Shown piece by piece: positions 49,969-60,367 of a stretch of DNA of 64,000 nt. The translations under genes and the position numbers were made by a program. Under the pieces are notes generated by a model, which saw only the letters and a program-made list of their open reading frames with translations, ran no database searches and was not told where the DNA came from. Numbering within the stretch: the first letter of the stretch is position 1; the number at the start of each line of letters is the position of its first letter. This DNA comes from UBA1189 sp045594245 (GTDB lineage: Bacteria; Bacteroidota; Bacteroidia; Bacteroidales; Bacteroidaceae), in NCBI GenBank assembly GCA_045594245.1, contig JAZNYG010000009.1:4849-68848 (forward strand). Reading direction: 5' to 3'.

Positions 49969-52900
49969 ATGACCATGAAGGGGCGTTTAGGATATTATGT
50001 GATAGTTGGGTTATGTGTCATATGCCTAATGGGCTGTTCTGCATATGGAGATCATAGTATCGGGGCGCATCCTTCCGAGGAGTTCAACCGCAAGGCTTAT
50101 TCTTGGCGTTATCGTAATTTGGATTCAACGATTTATTATGCAACAAAGGCCTATGAGGAGGCTGATCGTTATAGCCATGGTCGTACTGTAGCATGCAATA
50201 TGTTGGGCTTTGTTGCCTATATGCAGATGCAGTATGATGTAGCTCTGTATTGGTATGATGAGGTTGACAGGCTGGCAGGTTGTGAATTGGAACGTTTTGT
50301 TGCCGATGTGGGACGTATGAATGTGTATCTGCGCACAGCTGATAACTTGTCTTTCTACAATTATCGTGTGAAAGCGATGGAGCGCTTAGCACATATCAGT
50401 GAGGAAACCGATTTCTTTTCAATTCAGGAAAGGGTACGTTTATTTTCAACGGTGAATGACTTCTATATGGTAACTGCCTTGCATCACTATATGATAGGGC
50501 AACGGCCAGAGGCACGTGTTGAAATGGATAAGATTGTCGATGATGATAATTTGCGTACCGATTCTGCACAGTGGCTCATGGTACAATATCTTAAGGGGCT
50601 TGGACTTGATGTGGAAGGTGATACCTATGAGCAGCGAGTGTTGCGTCGATATACCTATCTGAACACTTGTTTGCGGACTGGTCGTGAAGGTGGGTACAGC
50701 TATTTCGAGGGAATAGCTTTGTCTGGATTGGCCGAACTTTTGGCCGATTCACTACGCCGTGATTATCTCTCGCATCAGCGACCTAATTCTTTTTCTCAAT
50801 TGTTCAATGGCATAGAGGAGGGTGTTCTAGGTCTTGCTTACGATGCTAGAGAATGTTTGCATGTATATGGCGATTGTTATGGTGTGGTGAATACTACAGT
50901 TCAGATAGCCTCCATATGCAATAGGGAGGGCAAGTATGAAGCAGCTCTTGATACGCTGTCGGTATTGGTTGATGGAGCTATCATGTCGGTACCTGATGCT
51001 CTGTGTCGCCTCCACGAAGAGTCTAGTTTGGCCTATGCGGGTTTAGGTGATAAAGCGATGTCAGACTATCACCGTAATCAATATCTTGATTTACTGGAAA
51101 CGACTCGTCAGGATAAGGAACTAGAAAGTCGCTATTTATCTTTGAAGCGGCAGCAACGCACGATGACCATATTGTTATGTGTTGTGCTTGTCGGTATAGC
51201 CTTGCTAGGTATACTCATTGTGTCTCTCTCAAAGCGCAGACGTATGAATGGTCACGGGTACGGTCAGCAGCTACGCGATCTCCTGCAAGAAACCGAGAAG
51301 CGTGTCTTTCTGCAGCAACGGCATGTCGAGGTTGGCAAGCGTGGAAACGTTGTACGTAAAGCTACTTTTTCTATGTTGACGGGTGTGATGCCTTACATAG
51401 ATCGTATGGCTCATGAGGTGGATTGTTTGCAATATGCCGATGTGTGGAACGATACGGAATTGCGAACACGCAAGATGGAATATATCAGTGAACTGGCTGA
51501 TGAAATCAATTGCCTTAATGAAGTGTTGTCTCAATGGATTAAAACTACGCAGGGGGTGGTAAGCCTTCATGTTGAGTCATTTTCCTTGGCAGAAGTATTT
51601 GAAATGATAGAGCGTAGCAGTACTACTTTTCTAATGAAAGGGCTCACACTTGAGATTCAATCTACTGATGCCGTTGTTAAAGCCGATAAGGCGCTTACAT
51701 TTTTTATGCTTAACACCTTGGCTGACAATGCGCGTAAGTTCACTCCTGAAGGGGGAATCGTGCGTATAACGGCTGATGTATGCGATGATTATGTGGAGTT
51801 GTCGGTAAGAGATACTGGGGCCGGAATGTCCGAAACTGACATCGCTCATGTTTTGTGCGAGAAAGTCTATGACGCTTCCTCTATTGGTTGCGACTTGCCG
51901 TTAGAACAACGTAAGAATAAGGGTGGCGGATTTGGACTGCTCAACTGTAAAGGCATCATTGAAAAGTATCGCAAGACCGATTCTGTCTTTGATGTTTGTC
52001 GTTTGGGAATTGATAGTCGGATAGGTAAAGGAAGTCGTTTTTGGTTTCGCTTGCCCAAAGGAGTGCGCCGTTTGATGGTGATACTGTGTGTAATGATAGC
52101 CTCACCTTATTTGGCCCAAGGAGGCGAACTTGCGGCAGACTCTACAATTGGTTATACTGATTCTAGTCTAAATGATATCACTCGTGCTATTTCTTTGGAC
52201 ATGGATGAGGCCGATTATTCTCCTCTCTTAGTGCAGGCTTCAGCCTATGCAGATAGTGTCTATTATGCCAATGTTGATGGTCGTTACGAAGATGCGCTCT
52301 CCTTCGCGGATTCTGCTATTCATTACCTTAATGTTCACCATTGTCAATATGCTGACGAATATATTGCTCCACTTACCGCTATGCGGGGCGAGGGAAGCAA
52401 TGTGGAGTTGCGTTGGTGGCTAAGTGATTTCTCCACTGACTACCACACAATTCTCGATGTACGCAATGAGTTGGCTGTGGCTAACCTTGCTTTGCGTCGA
52501 TGGGACCATTATCGCTACAACAATCGTATATATAACGATCTCTATAAACTTATCAGTGAGGACCGCTCTCTTATTGACTATTGTAACCGTATGCAACGTT
52601 ACAATAGCAATATTTCTCTAGCAATATTCATTTGTGTACTACTTGTGCTTGGTTATGTCGCTGTTCTTATCTATACATTTATGGGACGAATGGAGCATGT
52701 ATATAGTAATATTGAAACAATAGAAGATGAGGAGCGTCGCACACGATATGAGGGGAATCGTTTGCATGTACAGAATATGGTGCTTGACAATTGCCTCTCT
52801 ACCATTAAACATGAGACGGTGTACTATCCCAATCGTATCAAGCAGTTAGTGGCTCGTCTTGATGGGTATGATGAGCGTTTACAGATGAAGGAATTAATCG

Positions 52901-53457
52901 ACTATTATAGGGTTGTCTTCACTACCTTGACCAATTGTGCCTTGCGACAATTAGAGGAAGTAACGTTTCGTCGTTCAGAAGTAGAAGTTGAGGCTTTGCT
53001 CCAACGTGTGGCGTTATATCACGCCAAATTGGTGCGCCAGAATCACGATGCCCCTGAACTTGTCGTGGAGAGTAATAAGGAACAGGTGCTGTGTGATGTC
53101 GACTTAATTGATTTCTTATTAGAGCAGCTTATTGATGCAGCAATAGCTGTTTCACCCACTGATTATCTCACTCTACAAACAAATACCGATGGTGAATTCG
53201 TACGTTTCACTCTTGTAAATACTTCACGTACCCCTTCTATAGAGACAATAAAAAACCTCTTCTCACCTTCGTCTATGCGGCATGGTAATGTTAAAGAATA
53301 TCGGTTGAAGGGGAGTGAATACATGATATGTCGTCAGATTATTCGTGAGCACGACGATTACTTTAATCACGTAGGTTGTCGTATTACAGCTGAATTGATC
53401 TCCGGAGGCTATACCATATGGTTTACTCTTCCGAGGCGTTGTGTCCCTTTACCTTAG
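49969..53457 (+). CDS. double-module membrane sensor kinase (DUF5112/DUF5113 type)
   Basis: About 1162 residues; the start may be 49969 or 49975. In order: a lipobox signal (CLMGC), a TPR-like periplasmic domain (~20-395), TM1 (~398-420), a cytoplasmic kinase-like part with N-box NTLADNARKFTPEGG (~580), DTGAGM and GGGFGLLNCKGI (~615-655), then a second hydrophobic segment (~700-716) and a second periplasmic domain. TM3 follows (~881-904), then a dimerisation helix with STIKHETVYYPNRI (candidate phospho-His948) and a degenerate ATPase-like domain. So one chain seems to hold an ATP-binding half and a separate phospho-His half. No response regulator gene follows; the next gene is on the other strand. 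Confidence 0.85.
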   Translation: MTMKGRLGYYVIVGLCVICLMGCSAYGDHSIGAHPSEEFNRKAYSWRYRNLDSTIYYATKAYEEADRYSHGRTVACNMLGFVAYMQMQYDVALYWYDEVDRLAGCELERFVADVGRMNVYLRTADNLSFYNYRVKAMERLAHISEETDFFSIQERVRLFSTVNDFYMVTALHHYMIGQRPEARVEMDKIVDDDNLRTDSAQWLMVQYLKGLGLDVEGDTYEQRVLRRYTYLNTCLRTGREGGYSYFEGIALSGLAELLADSLRRDYLSHQRPNSFSQLFNGIEEGVLGLAYDARECLHVYGDCYGVVNTTVQIASICNREGKYEAALDTLSVLVDGAIMSVPDALCRLHEESSLAYAGLGDKAMSDYHRNQYLDLLETTRQDKELESRYLSLKRQQRTMTILLCVVLVGIALLGILIVSLSKRRRMNGHGYGQQLRDLLQETEKRVFLQQRHVEVGKRGNVVRKATFSMLTGVMPYIDRMAHEVDCLQYADVWNDTELRTRKMEYISELADEINCLNEVLSQWIKTTQGVVSLHVESFSLAEVFEMIERSSTTFLMKGLTLEIQSTDAVVKADKALTFFMLNTLADNARKFTPEGGIVRITADVCDDYVELSVRDTGAGMSETDIAHVLCEKVYDASSIGCDLPLEQRKNKGGGFGLLNCKGIIEKYRKTDSVFDVCRLGIDSRIGKGSRFWFRLPKGVRRLMVILCVMIASPYLAQGGELAADSTIGYTDSSLNDITRAISLDMDEADYSPLLVQASAYADSVYYANVDGRYEDALSFADSAIHYLNVHHCQYADEYIAPLTAMRGEGSNVELRWWLSDFSTDYHTILDVRNELAVANLALRRWDHYRYNNRIYNDLYKLISEDRSLIDYCNRMQRYNSNISLAIFICVLLVLGYVAVLIYTFMGRMEHVYSNIETIEDEERRTRYEGNRLHVQNMVLDNCLSTIKHETVYYPNRIKQLVARLDGYDERLQMKELIDYYRVVFTTLTNCALRQLEEVTFRRSEVEVEALLQRVALYHAKLVRQNHDAPELVVESNKEQVLCDVDLIDFLLEQLIDAAIAVSPTDYLTLQTNTDGEFVRFTLVNTSRTPSIETIKNLFSPSSMRHGNVKEYRLKGSEYMICRQIIREHDDYFNHVGCRITAELISGGYTIWFTLPRRCVPLP

Positions 53458-53496
53458 GTACAGAGAATATACAAGAACCTCTTCAGATTCCCAATC

Positions 53497-56082
53497 TTAT
53501 TGCCATTTCATCCGAATCTTTTTGCCGGTGTAGTTTACTTCCCGCTTATGCTCACCCTTGACTAAGATGATGGTACGCTCTTGCTGTATGCCCTCAAAGC
53601 TTCCTTGACGCTTGCCTATGATGAGGGTTTGCTGCGCTTCGTTCCAAGTGAAGGGGATGCGGCTGCTGGCTCCCGACTCGTAGTTGTGATTGGTGCCTTC
53701 GTCTTCGTAGAGGCAGAAGGTGGCATCGGTTCCGGGATAGATACGCAGGGTGAGTGGCTCCTCGGACTTCTCGCTGCTGTACTGTATGGCAGGTCCCCAA
53801 GGAAGTATGCTGCCACCCTTGACAAATACGGGGATGGTCTCGATGCTGACCTTTGTGTCGACGTATTGCTTGCCATCATAGTGCTTGCCCGACCAGAAAT
53901 CGTACCATCCGCCAGCGTGTTCGGGAAGGTAGCTACGGTAGCTGGTTACGCCCTTCTTTACGATGGGCTGGATGAGCAGCGAATGTCCGAACATATACGC
54001 TATATCTTGCTTCAGTGCCTCTTCGTCATTGGCGAAGTCGAACACCAAGGGGCGCATCAATGTGGAACCCTCGTAGCTGACGCGGGCTGCCTCGGAGTAG
54101 ATGTAGGGTAGCAGGCGGTAGCGCAGCTCCAGATACTGGGCGATGATGCGTTCGGCTTCAGCACCGTAACGCCAAGGCTCAGTGTCGCTCATGTAGCCGT
54201 GTACGCGCATCAGGGGCAGGAAGGTGGAGCCCTGAATCCAGCGTAGCATACATTCGATGTAGTCGGCATTGGAGTGCTGGCCTCCTGGGCGGAAGAAGCC
54301 GCCGGCATCGTAGGTCCACCAGGGGAGTCCTGTGCTGACCAGTCCGAGTCCCGACACGAATTGCCTGCGGAGTGTTTCCCAGTCGTTGCCCACATCGCCC
54401 GACCAGAATACCGAGCCATAGCGCTGTATGCCAGGGAAGGCACTGCGGGTGAATATCATGCTGCGACGCCCTGGGTCGTCGTTGCGGCATCCCTCATATA
54501 CTGTTTTGCTGACGAGCAGGGGATATACGTTGCGGTACACCTCGCCGGGGATGGTCTGATTGTTTACCTTACGACCTACAAGGTCGTCATTCTCTGGCTC
54601 GGTAGCATCTTGCCACCAAGCATCTATGCCGTATGGCTGGAGCAGACGCTCGCTGAAGTTTTTCCAATAGAAAGCTGCAGCATCGGGGTTGAAGAAGTCG
54701 ACCCATGAGGAGTGTGGAATGTAGTAGCCCTTCTCTGCTATCTGTCGGCCAACCTCTGAGTTGGGATCTATCTTCGACCATACGGATAGCATCAAGTGCA
54801 TGTTCATGCGGTGTAGCGAGTCGGTCATGGTTGCCGGGTCGGGGTAGTGGGCTTCGTCGAAGCGCATGGCGTTCCATCCATATTTGCCCCAGTATTGCCA
54901 GTCCTGCACAATCAGGTCGATAGGTAGCTTGCGCTGGCGGAAGGTGGCGGCATTGTCCAGCAACTCCTTCTGTGACTTGTATCGCTCGCGGCAGTGTACA
55001 TAGCCGAATGCCCATTGCGGTAGCATGGGTACTTCGCCTGTGAGGTCGCGGTAGGTGGCGATGGCTTCATCGGCAGAACCTACGAAGACTGTATAGTCAA
55101 CACACGAGGCTACGGGCGAGCGCAGTGTGGTGGTGTTGTCGATGAGGCGATAGTGTAGGGTGGGGCGGTCGTTACGCTCCAGTTCGGCCACTACATCGTG
55201 CTTGCCAGCCTCCAGCTCCACGATGACCGAGGTGGTAGGAGGGAGCCATACGTTTCGAACGTCTGTGATAGTCTCTCCATCAATCTCCAAGTGATGGCGC
55301 CGGGCCATGGCCTGCCCCACATAGAGCATCAGGGCATATCTGCCGCTGGTGGGTATTTCCAATGTGCCTCTGAATCCGTTGGCGCGGCGCATTTCGCGAC
55401 GTGACCCCTCGGTAGAGGTCACATTCACGGCTACCGCTTCGCCTTGACTGTCTGTTTGCTCCAACTTCAGTGAGGCCTCTGTTGGGTTGAAGTCCACCAT
55501 TCCGTAATTGTTCCATAGCAACCCATACCCATGGCTTGAGAGGATGAAGGGGATGGCAATCTGTGTGTTTACCTGTGTGAGTCGGCGTGTCAGTCCGCGT
55601 ACGTTGCTGTACCCATCCTGAAACTGTCCCAGTCCGTAGAGATACTCATCGGTGGGCGACTCCAGCTGCAGGCCTGCTATCCATGTAGGCTCTCCCTGTA
55701 CGGTGCTTGCCTGTAGCTGGTGCGAGGTTGCTTTGAATATTTCGTCCCCTTGCCTGTTGGTGATGGTGAGCGCTTGTGCACGATTGTCTATACAGATGCT
55801 CATCGCATGAGTCTCTATTGTGGTGACTCCCTCCTTGCTACAACTCTTGTATTTCACCTTTTTGGTGCCTGCATCGGGCTGGTATATCCATTCGGGCAGC
55901 GTTCGTCCTTTGCCTTTGATATACTGCACACGTACAGCATTGTCGGCCATAATGTTGAGGCGCAGCGTACCCGCTTGAAAGGGAATATCCACTACGTTGG
56001 AATGCTTCTCTACGTTTTGTGCTGTTAATGAGAAAATGTTGCTAAGTAGCAGGAATGTGATGAGTTTCTTGGTGATAGACAT
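53497..56082 (-). CDS. GH31 alpha-xylosidase-like enzyme with PA14-type insert
   Basis: The 861-residue protein starts at MSITKKLITFLLLSN; a longer open frame lies upstream. It has a signal peptide, a GH31 N-domain, and an inserted PA14-like segment (~230-320; YALMLYVGQAMARRHHLEID). The barrel has DLIVQDWQYWGKYGWNAMRFD, the nucleophile Asp ~491 in AWWQDATEPEND and the acid/base Asp in SVFWSGDVGNDW. C-terminal beta domains follow. WWQDATEPE and the insert position match xyloglucan alpha-xylosidases rather than alpha-glucosidases. It should act in the periplasm on xyloglucan fragments. Confidence 0.9.
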   Translation of the reverse strand: MSITKKLITFLLLSNIFSLTAQNVEKHSNVVDIPFQAGTLRLNIMADNAVRVQYIKGKGRTLPEWIYQPDAGTKKVKYKSCSKEGVTTIETHAMSICIDNRAQALTITNRQGDEIFKATSHQLQASTVQGEPTWIAGLQLESPTDEYLYGLGQFQDGYSNVRGLTRRLTQVNTQIAIPFILSSHGYGLLWNNYGMVDFNPTEASLKLEQTDSQGEAVAVNVTSTEGSRREMRRANGFRGTLEIPTSGRYALMLYVGQAMARRHHLEIDGETITDVRNVWLPPTTSVIVELEAGKHDVVAELERNDRPTLHYRLIDNTTTLRSPVASCVDYTVFVGSADEAIATYRDLTGEVPMLPQWAFGYVHCRERYKSQKELLDNAATFRQRKLPIDLIVQDWQYWGKYGWNAMRFDEAHYPDPATMTDSLHRMNMHLMLSVWSKIDPNSEVGRQIAEKGYYIPHSSWVDFFNPDAAAFYWKNFSERLLQPYGIDAWWQDATEPENDDLVGRKVNNQTIPGEVYRNVYPLLVSKTVYEGCRNDDPGRRSMIFTRSAFPGIQRYGSVFWSGDVGNDWETLRRQFVSGLGLVSTGLPWWTYDAGGFFRPGGQHSNADYIECMLRWIQGSTFLPLMRVHGYMSDTEPWRYGAEAERIIAQYLELRYRLLPYIYSEAARVSYEGSTLMRPLVFDFANDEEALKQDIAYMFGHSLLIQPIVKKGVTSYRSYLPEHAGGWYDFWSGKHYDGKQYVDTKVSIETIPVFVKGGSILPWGPAIQYSSEKSEEPLTLRIYPGTDATFCLYEDEGTNHNYESGASSRIPFTWNEAQQTLIIGKRQGSFEGIQQERTIILVKGEHKREVNYTGKKIRMKWQ

Positions 56083-56229
56083 CGGATTATGACTAGAATG
56101 ATGATACAAAGTGCAAATTAACACAATTTTTTTGGAATTTATTATGTTATTGTAGAACAAAAATGTGTCTGACTGATATGGCTAATAAAGGATAATACTA
56201 TACTCTATAACAAGTAAATGGATGTTGTT

Positions 56230-56260
56230 TTCGTTTAATCGAAAAAATGAATTATCTTTG
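56230..56260 (+). promoter_or_regulatory. promoter of lepA
   Basis: TTCG (56230-56233), 19 bases and TATCTTTG (56253-56260) lie 30 bases before the start codon. Confidence 0.6.
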
Positions 56261-56289
56261 CATATTATTTAAGTAAAGTATATTCATAT

Positions 56290-58071
56290 ATGAAGCATAT
56301 TAGAAATTTCTGTATCATTGCGCATATCGACCATGGTAAGTCTACATTGGCCGACCGCCTATTGGAATATACCAACACCATCAAGGTGACCGAGGGGCAG
56401 ATGCTCGACGATATGGACTTGGAAAAGGAGCGCGGTATTACCATCAAGAGCCATGCCATACAGATGGAGTATATGTATAAGGGAGAGAAGTATGTGCTCA
56501 ACCTTATAGACACTCCAGGACACGTGGACTTCTCCTACGAGGTGTCGCGCTCAATAGCTGCTTGTGAAGGTGCACTGCTTGTGGTAGACGCCTCTCAAGG
56601 CGTACAAGCGCAAACCATTTCGAATCTCTACATGGCCATCGACAATGACCTGGAGATTATTCCCGTCATCAACAAGTGTGACATGCCCAGCGCCGAACCC
56701 GAAAAGGTGGAGGACGAAATCATCGAACTGCTTGGATGCAAGCGTGAAGAAATTATCCGCGCTTCGGGCAAGACAGGCCAGGGCGTCGAGGATATCCTCA
56801 ATGCTGTGATAGAGTGTATTCCTGCTCCTGAAGGCGACGAAAACGCTCCGCTGCAGTGCCTGATTTTCGACTCGGTATTCAACTCGTTCCGCGGTATTAT
56901 CGCCTACTTCAAGATTCTCAACGGCACCATCCGTCAGGGCGACTTGGTGAAGTTCTTCAACACGGGCAAGGAGTACGATGCTGATGAGATAGGTGTACTT
57001 AAGATGGATATGGTGCCGCAGAAAGAACTGAAGGCCGGTAACGTAGGCTATATCATCTCGGGAATCAAGACCTCTACCGAGGTAAAGGTGGGCGATACCA
57101 TCACACACATCAAGGGAGGCTGCTCAGAGGCCATCGCTGGCTTCGAGGAGAGTAAACCTATGGTTTTTGCTGGTGTATATCCCATTGATGCTGAGGATTA
57201 TGAGGACTTGCGTGCCTCATTAGAGAAATTGCAGCTCAACGATGCGTCACTCTCGTTCTTCCCCGAGTCGTCATTGGCCTTGGGATTCGGCTTCCGTTGT
57301 GGATTCCTCGGATTGCTCCACATGGAGATTGTGCAGGAACGACTCGACCGTGAGTTCGACATGAGTGTCATCACCACCGTACCCAACGTATCCTATAATG
57401 TGTATGACAAGCATGGCGAGTGCATTGAGGTACACAATCCTGGTGGCATGCCCGATGCTACCCTCATTGACCATATCGAGGAACCCTATATCAAGGCTTC
57501 GGTCATCACGACTACCGATTATATTGGTCCCATTATGACCCTGTGTCTCGGCAAGCGCGGTGAACTGGTGAAGCAGGAATACATCTCGGGCAATCGCGTG
57601 GAGATACACTACCTGATGCCGTTGGGTGAGATTGTAATTGACTTCTATGATAAGCTCAAGAGTATATCGAAGGGATACGCCTCGTTCGACTACCATCCCG
57701 CAGGCTATCGTCCCTCAAAGTTGGTCAAGCTTGATATCCTGCTCAATGGTGAGCCCGTGGATGCCCTCTCTACGCTCACACATATCGACAATGCGTACGA
57801 CTTCGGCCGTCGCATGTGTGAGAAACTCAAGGAACTGATTCCGCGCCAACAGTTTGATATCGCTATCCAGGCAGCCATCGGTGGCAAGATTATTGCCCGC
57901 GAAACGGTGAAGCAGGTGCGCAAGGACGTGACGGCCAAGTGTTATGGTGGTGACGTGTCTCGTAAGCGTAAGCTGCTCGAGAAACAGAAGAAGGGTAAGA
58001 AACGCATGAAACAGATTGGCAACGTGGAAGTTCCGCAGAAGGCCTTCCTTGCAGTATTGAAACTGGATTGA
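56290..58071 (+). CDS. lepA: elongation factor 4 (LepA), ribosome-associated GTPase
   Basis: The 593-residue protein has the GTPase motifs AHIDHGKSTLADRLL (G1), RGITIKSH (G2), DTPGHVDF (G3), NKCDMPSA (G4), then domain II, domains III and V and the LepA-specific C-terminus (ARETVKQVRKDVTAKCYGGDVSRKRKLLEKQKKGKKRMK). It back-translocates or remodels stalled ribosomes. Sequence is full-length and highly conserved, and no partner gene is in the operon. A strong terminator follows. Confidence 0.97.
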   Translation: MKHIRNFCIIAHIDHGKSTLADRLLEYTNTIKVTEGQMLDDMDLEKERGITIKSHAIQMEYMYKGEKYVLNLIDTPGHVDFSYEVSRSIAACEGALLVVDASQGVQAQTISNLYMAIDNDLEIIPVINKCDMPSAEPEKVEDEIIELLGCKREEIIRASGKTGQGVEDILNAVIECIPAPEGDENAPLQCLIFDSVFNSFRGIIAYFKILNGTIRQGDLVKFFNTGKEYDADEIGVLKMDMVPQKELKAGNVGYIISGIKTSTEVKVGDTITHIKGGCSEAIAGFEESKPMVFAGVYPIDAEDYEDLRASLEKLQLNDASLSFFPESSLALGFGFRCGFLGLLHMEIVQERLDREFDMSVITTVPNVSYNVYDKHGECIEVHNPGGMPDATLIDHIEEPYIKASVITTTDYIGPIMTLCLGKRGELVKQEYISGNRVEIHYLMPLGEIVIDFYDKLKSISKGYASFDYHPAGYRPSKLVKLDILLNGEPVDALSTLTHIDNAYDFGRRMCEKLKELIPRQQFDIAIQAAIGGKIIARETVKQVRKDVTAKCYGGDVSRKRKLLEKQKKGKKRMKQIGNVEVPQKAFLAVLKLD

Positions 58072-58090
58072 TGTTCTCGACGAGACACAA

Positions 58091-58136
58091 TAACAAACAT
58101 CCCGCCAGAGAATAAAAAATGGCGGGATGTTTGTTA
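58091..58136 (+). terminator. terminator of lepA
   Basis: A perfect 16-base stem, AACAAACATCCCGCCA with its complement, encloses a 12-base A-rich loop. Confidence 0.85.
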
Positions 58137-58250
58137 TAGATATAATGATAGTTCATGGAGAATGAATGGCGATGAATGAACAGAATGTGATACTGGCAAA
58201 CTCTTCCCGTTCCCTTTTTACTCCAGAATAAATAAAAAAACTGAAAAGAG

Positions 58251-59540
58251 ATGGAATGTGTAGGATGGTGGGCGATGATTCCGTTTTTTTTAATGTTGTT
58301 GTGTATTGCAGTGCTTCCATTATGTGTGCCCAAGTGGTGGAAGAATAATACAAACAAGTTGTTGGTGTCCGCTTTGTTGGGTATCCCTATAGCTGTGTTT
58401 ATGGTGATGAATGGTATGGGCGCTAAGCTTGAGCATCAGATACTGTTTGATTATATTCCCTTTATTATACTTCTTCTGGCACTTTATGTGGTTACTGGAG
58501 GTATCTATATTAGTGGTGACTTGGCTGCCAAACCTTGGATAAACACTACCTTCTTGGCTGTGGGTTATGTGCTTTCTTCTATTATGGGCACTACAGGGGC
58601 AGCTATGTTGCTTATACGTCCGCTCATAAATACTATTCGCCAATGTCATTTCAAGACGCATACCATCCTATTCTTTATTGCAGCAGTGGCCAACTGTGGA
58701 GGTTTGCTCACTCCGCTTGGTGACCCTCCCTTGTTTATGCTTTACTTGCGTGGAGCTGAATTTACTTGGTTCCTAAGACTTTTCCCTGCATGGCTTGCTA
58801 CAGGTGTATTGTTGTTAGGTACATATTTTGTCGTGGATACATTCTATTATCACCGTGAACGGAAAATGGTGACTGATTGTGATAATCGTAATGTGACACC
58901 TCTGGGGTTGTATGGTAAGCGTAATATTGTATTTTTGGTGCTGGTAATTTTTTCCGTAGCATTTCTTAATGAGAACTATATCCCTTCGATAGGCGGAGAG
59001 GCACCTATTTATATGCGTTATGTTCGTGAATATGCCTTGCTGGCAATAACGCTTGCCTCGTGGCTTATCACTGGTAAAAAACTGCGTGTGCACAACCATT
59101 TCTCATGGGCACCTATCGTAGAGGTCGCCTACCTGTTTATTGGAATATTTGTTACCATGACACCTGCTCTGTTCTTCCTCAATGAACATGCAGTTTCTCT
59201 TGGCTTGCAACAACCTTGGCACTATTTCTATACAACAGGCATACTTAGTTCTGTGCTTGATAATACTCCTACAGCACTTGCCTTCCATACTGTTGCTCTA
59301 GGATTACCCGAGACGGCTAATCTGATAGCAGGTGTACCTGAACCGATACTTAAGGCTATAGCTACGGGTGCGGTATTTTTCGGTGCTATGACTTATATTG
59401 GCAATGGCCCTAATTTCATGGTTAAGTCGATAGCGGAAGAAAACCGTATCAAGATGCCGAGTTTCTTTGCATATATGTATAAGTTCTCACTTATCGTACT
59501 CTTGCCTATATATGTTATAGTGCAATGGATATTCTTATAA
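58251..59540 (+). CDS. NhaD/ArsB-type sodium:proton antiporter family protein
   Basis: The 429-residue protein has about 11-12 hydrophobic segments and ion-transporter superfamily signatures: GTTGAAMLLIRPLI, AVANCGGLLTPLGDPPLFM and SSVLDNTPTALAFH, GAMTYIGNGPNFMVK near the end. These duplicated discontinuous-helix motifs match the NhaD-like sodium/proton antiporters rather than arsenite pumps. It sits in the inner membrane. It is followed after 48 bases by a SIMPL protein on the same strand, and the two may be co-transcribed. Confidence 0.87.
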   Translation: MECVGWWAMIPFFLMLLCIAVLPLCVPKWWKNNTNKLLVSALLGIPIAVFMVMNGMGAKLEHQILFDYIPFIILLLALYVVTGGIYISGDLAAKPWINTTFLAVGYVLSSIMGTTGAAMLLIRPLINTIRQCHFKTHTILFFIAAVANCGGLLTPLGDPPLFMLYLRGAEFTWFLRLFPAWLATGVLLLGTYFVVDTFYYHRERKMVTDCDNRNVTPLGLYGKRNIVFLVLVIFSVAFLNENYIPSIGGEAPIYMRYVREYALLAITLASWLITGKKLRVHNHFSWAPIVEVAYLFIGIFVTMTPALFFLNEHAVSLGLQQPWHYFYTTGILSSVLDNTPTALAFHTVALGLPETANLIAGVPEPILKAIATGAVFFGAMTYIGNGPNFMVKSIAEENRIKMPSFFAYMYKFSLIVLLPIYVIVQWIFL

Positions 59541-59588
59541 TACTAAGTTTGAGCGACCTTTAAGCTGTTAATTCTAAAATATGAGATT

Positions 59589-60329
59589 ATGGAACATACT
59601 AAGGATGAAATGAAAAAAAATAAGAAGTTGATTAGTGTCGATAATGAGGGATTGGGCTGCTGTCTGATGATAGGACTCATTGTTGGAGCCATATTGCTGG
59701 GCAATGCTATTAAGGCCAGCCGTGCCGATGACCGCATTGTGTCTGTGAAGGGACTTTGTGAACGTGAGGTGAAAGCCGATAAGGTGATATGTCCATTTGC
59801 CTATAAGATTGGAGGAAACGAGCTACAACAACTCTATGCAAGTATAGAACAAAAGAATGATATTATCATCGACTTCCTTAAGGCTGCTGGAATGGACGAG
59901 GCGGAAATCACAGTGTCGGCCCCCAAAGTGGTGGATACACGAACCGAGTGGAGTGGTAGTCAAAATCAGTACAATTATATCATTACCTCTGTGGTAACGG
60001 TTTGTACCGATAAGGTAGATACGATTGTGAAGCTGCAATCGCAACAAGGTGAATTGTTGAAGAAGGGCATAGCCACCACCAATAATTGGGAATATCAAAC
60101 GGTATATTCCTTTACGGGACTCAATGAGATAAAGCCTGCAATGATTGAAATTGCAACCAAGAATGCTCGTGAAACAGCTGAAAAATTTGCAGCAGACAGC
60201 AACAGTAAGCTGGGTAAGATAAAACGAGCTACGCAAGGACAATTCTCTATAACAGATCGTGACAGCAATACGCCTTATATGAAGAATGTGCGCGTAGTGA
60301 CTAGTGTGGACTACTATCTAAAGGACTAA
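59589..60329 (+). CDS. SIMPL (DUF541) domain protein, membrane-anchored
   Basis: The 246-residue protein has one N-terminal hydrophobic segment (~20-42; GLGCCLMIGLIVGAILLGNAI) that anchors it, then a SIMPL/DUF541 domain (~48-245): IVSVKGLCEREVKADKVIC, YNYIITSVVTVCTDKVDTI, ARETAEKFAADSNSKLGKI and a final VTSVDYYL. The family is periplasmic with stress-linked but poorly defined roles. A second start at the Met of MKKNKKLIS (10 codons later) is possible. Confidence 0.87.
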   Translation: MEHTKDEMKKNKKLISVDNEGLGCCLMIGLIVGAILLGNAIKASRADDRIVSVKGLCEREVKADKVICPFAYKIGGNELQQLYASIEQKNDIIIDFLKAAGMDEAEITVSAPKVVDTRTEWSGSQNQYNYIITSVVTVCTDKVDTIVKLQSQQGELLKKGIATTNNWEYQTVYSFTGLNEIKPAMIEIATKNARETAEKFAADSNSKLGKIKRATQGQFSITDRDSNTPYMKNVRVVTSVDYYLKD

Positions 60330-60367
60330 GTGTTGTTCGCATAGAATTGGGTTGATGCGTTATCTAT

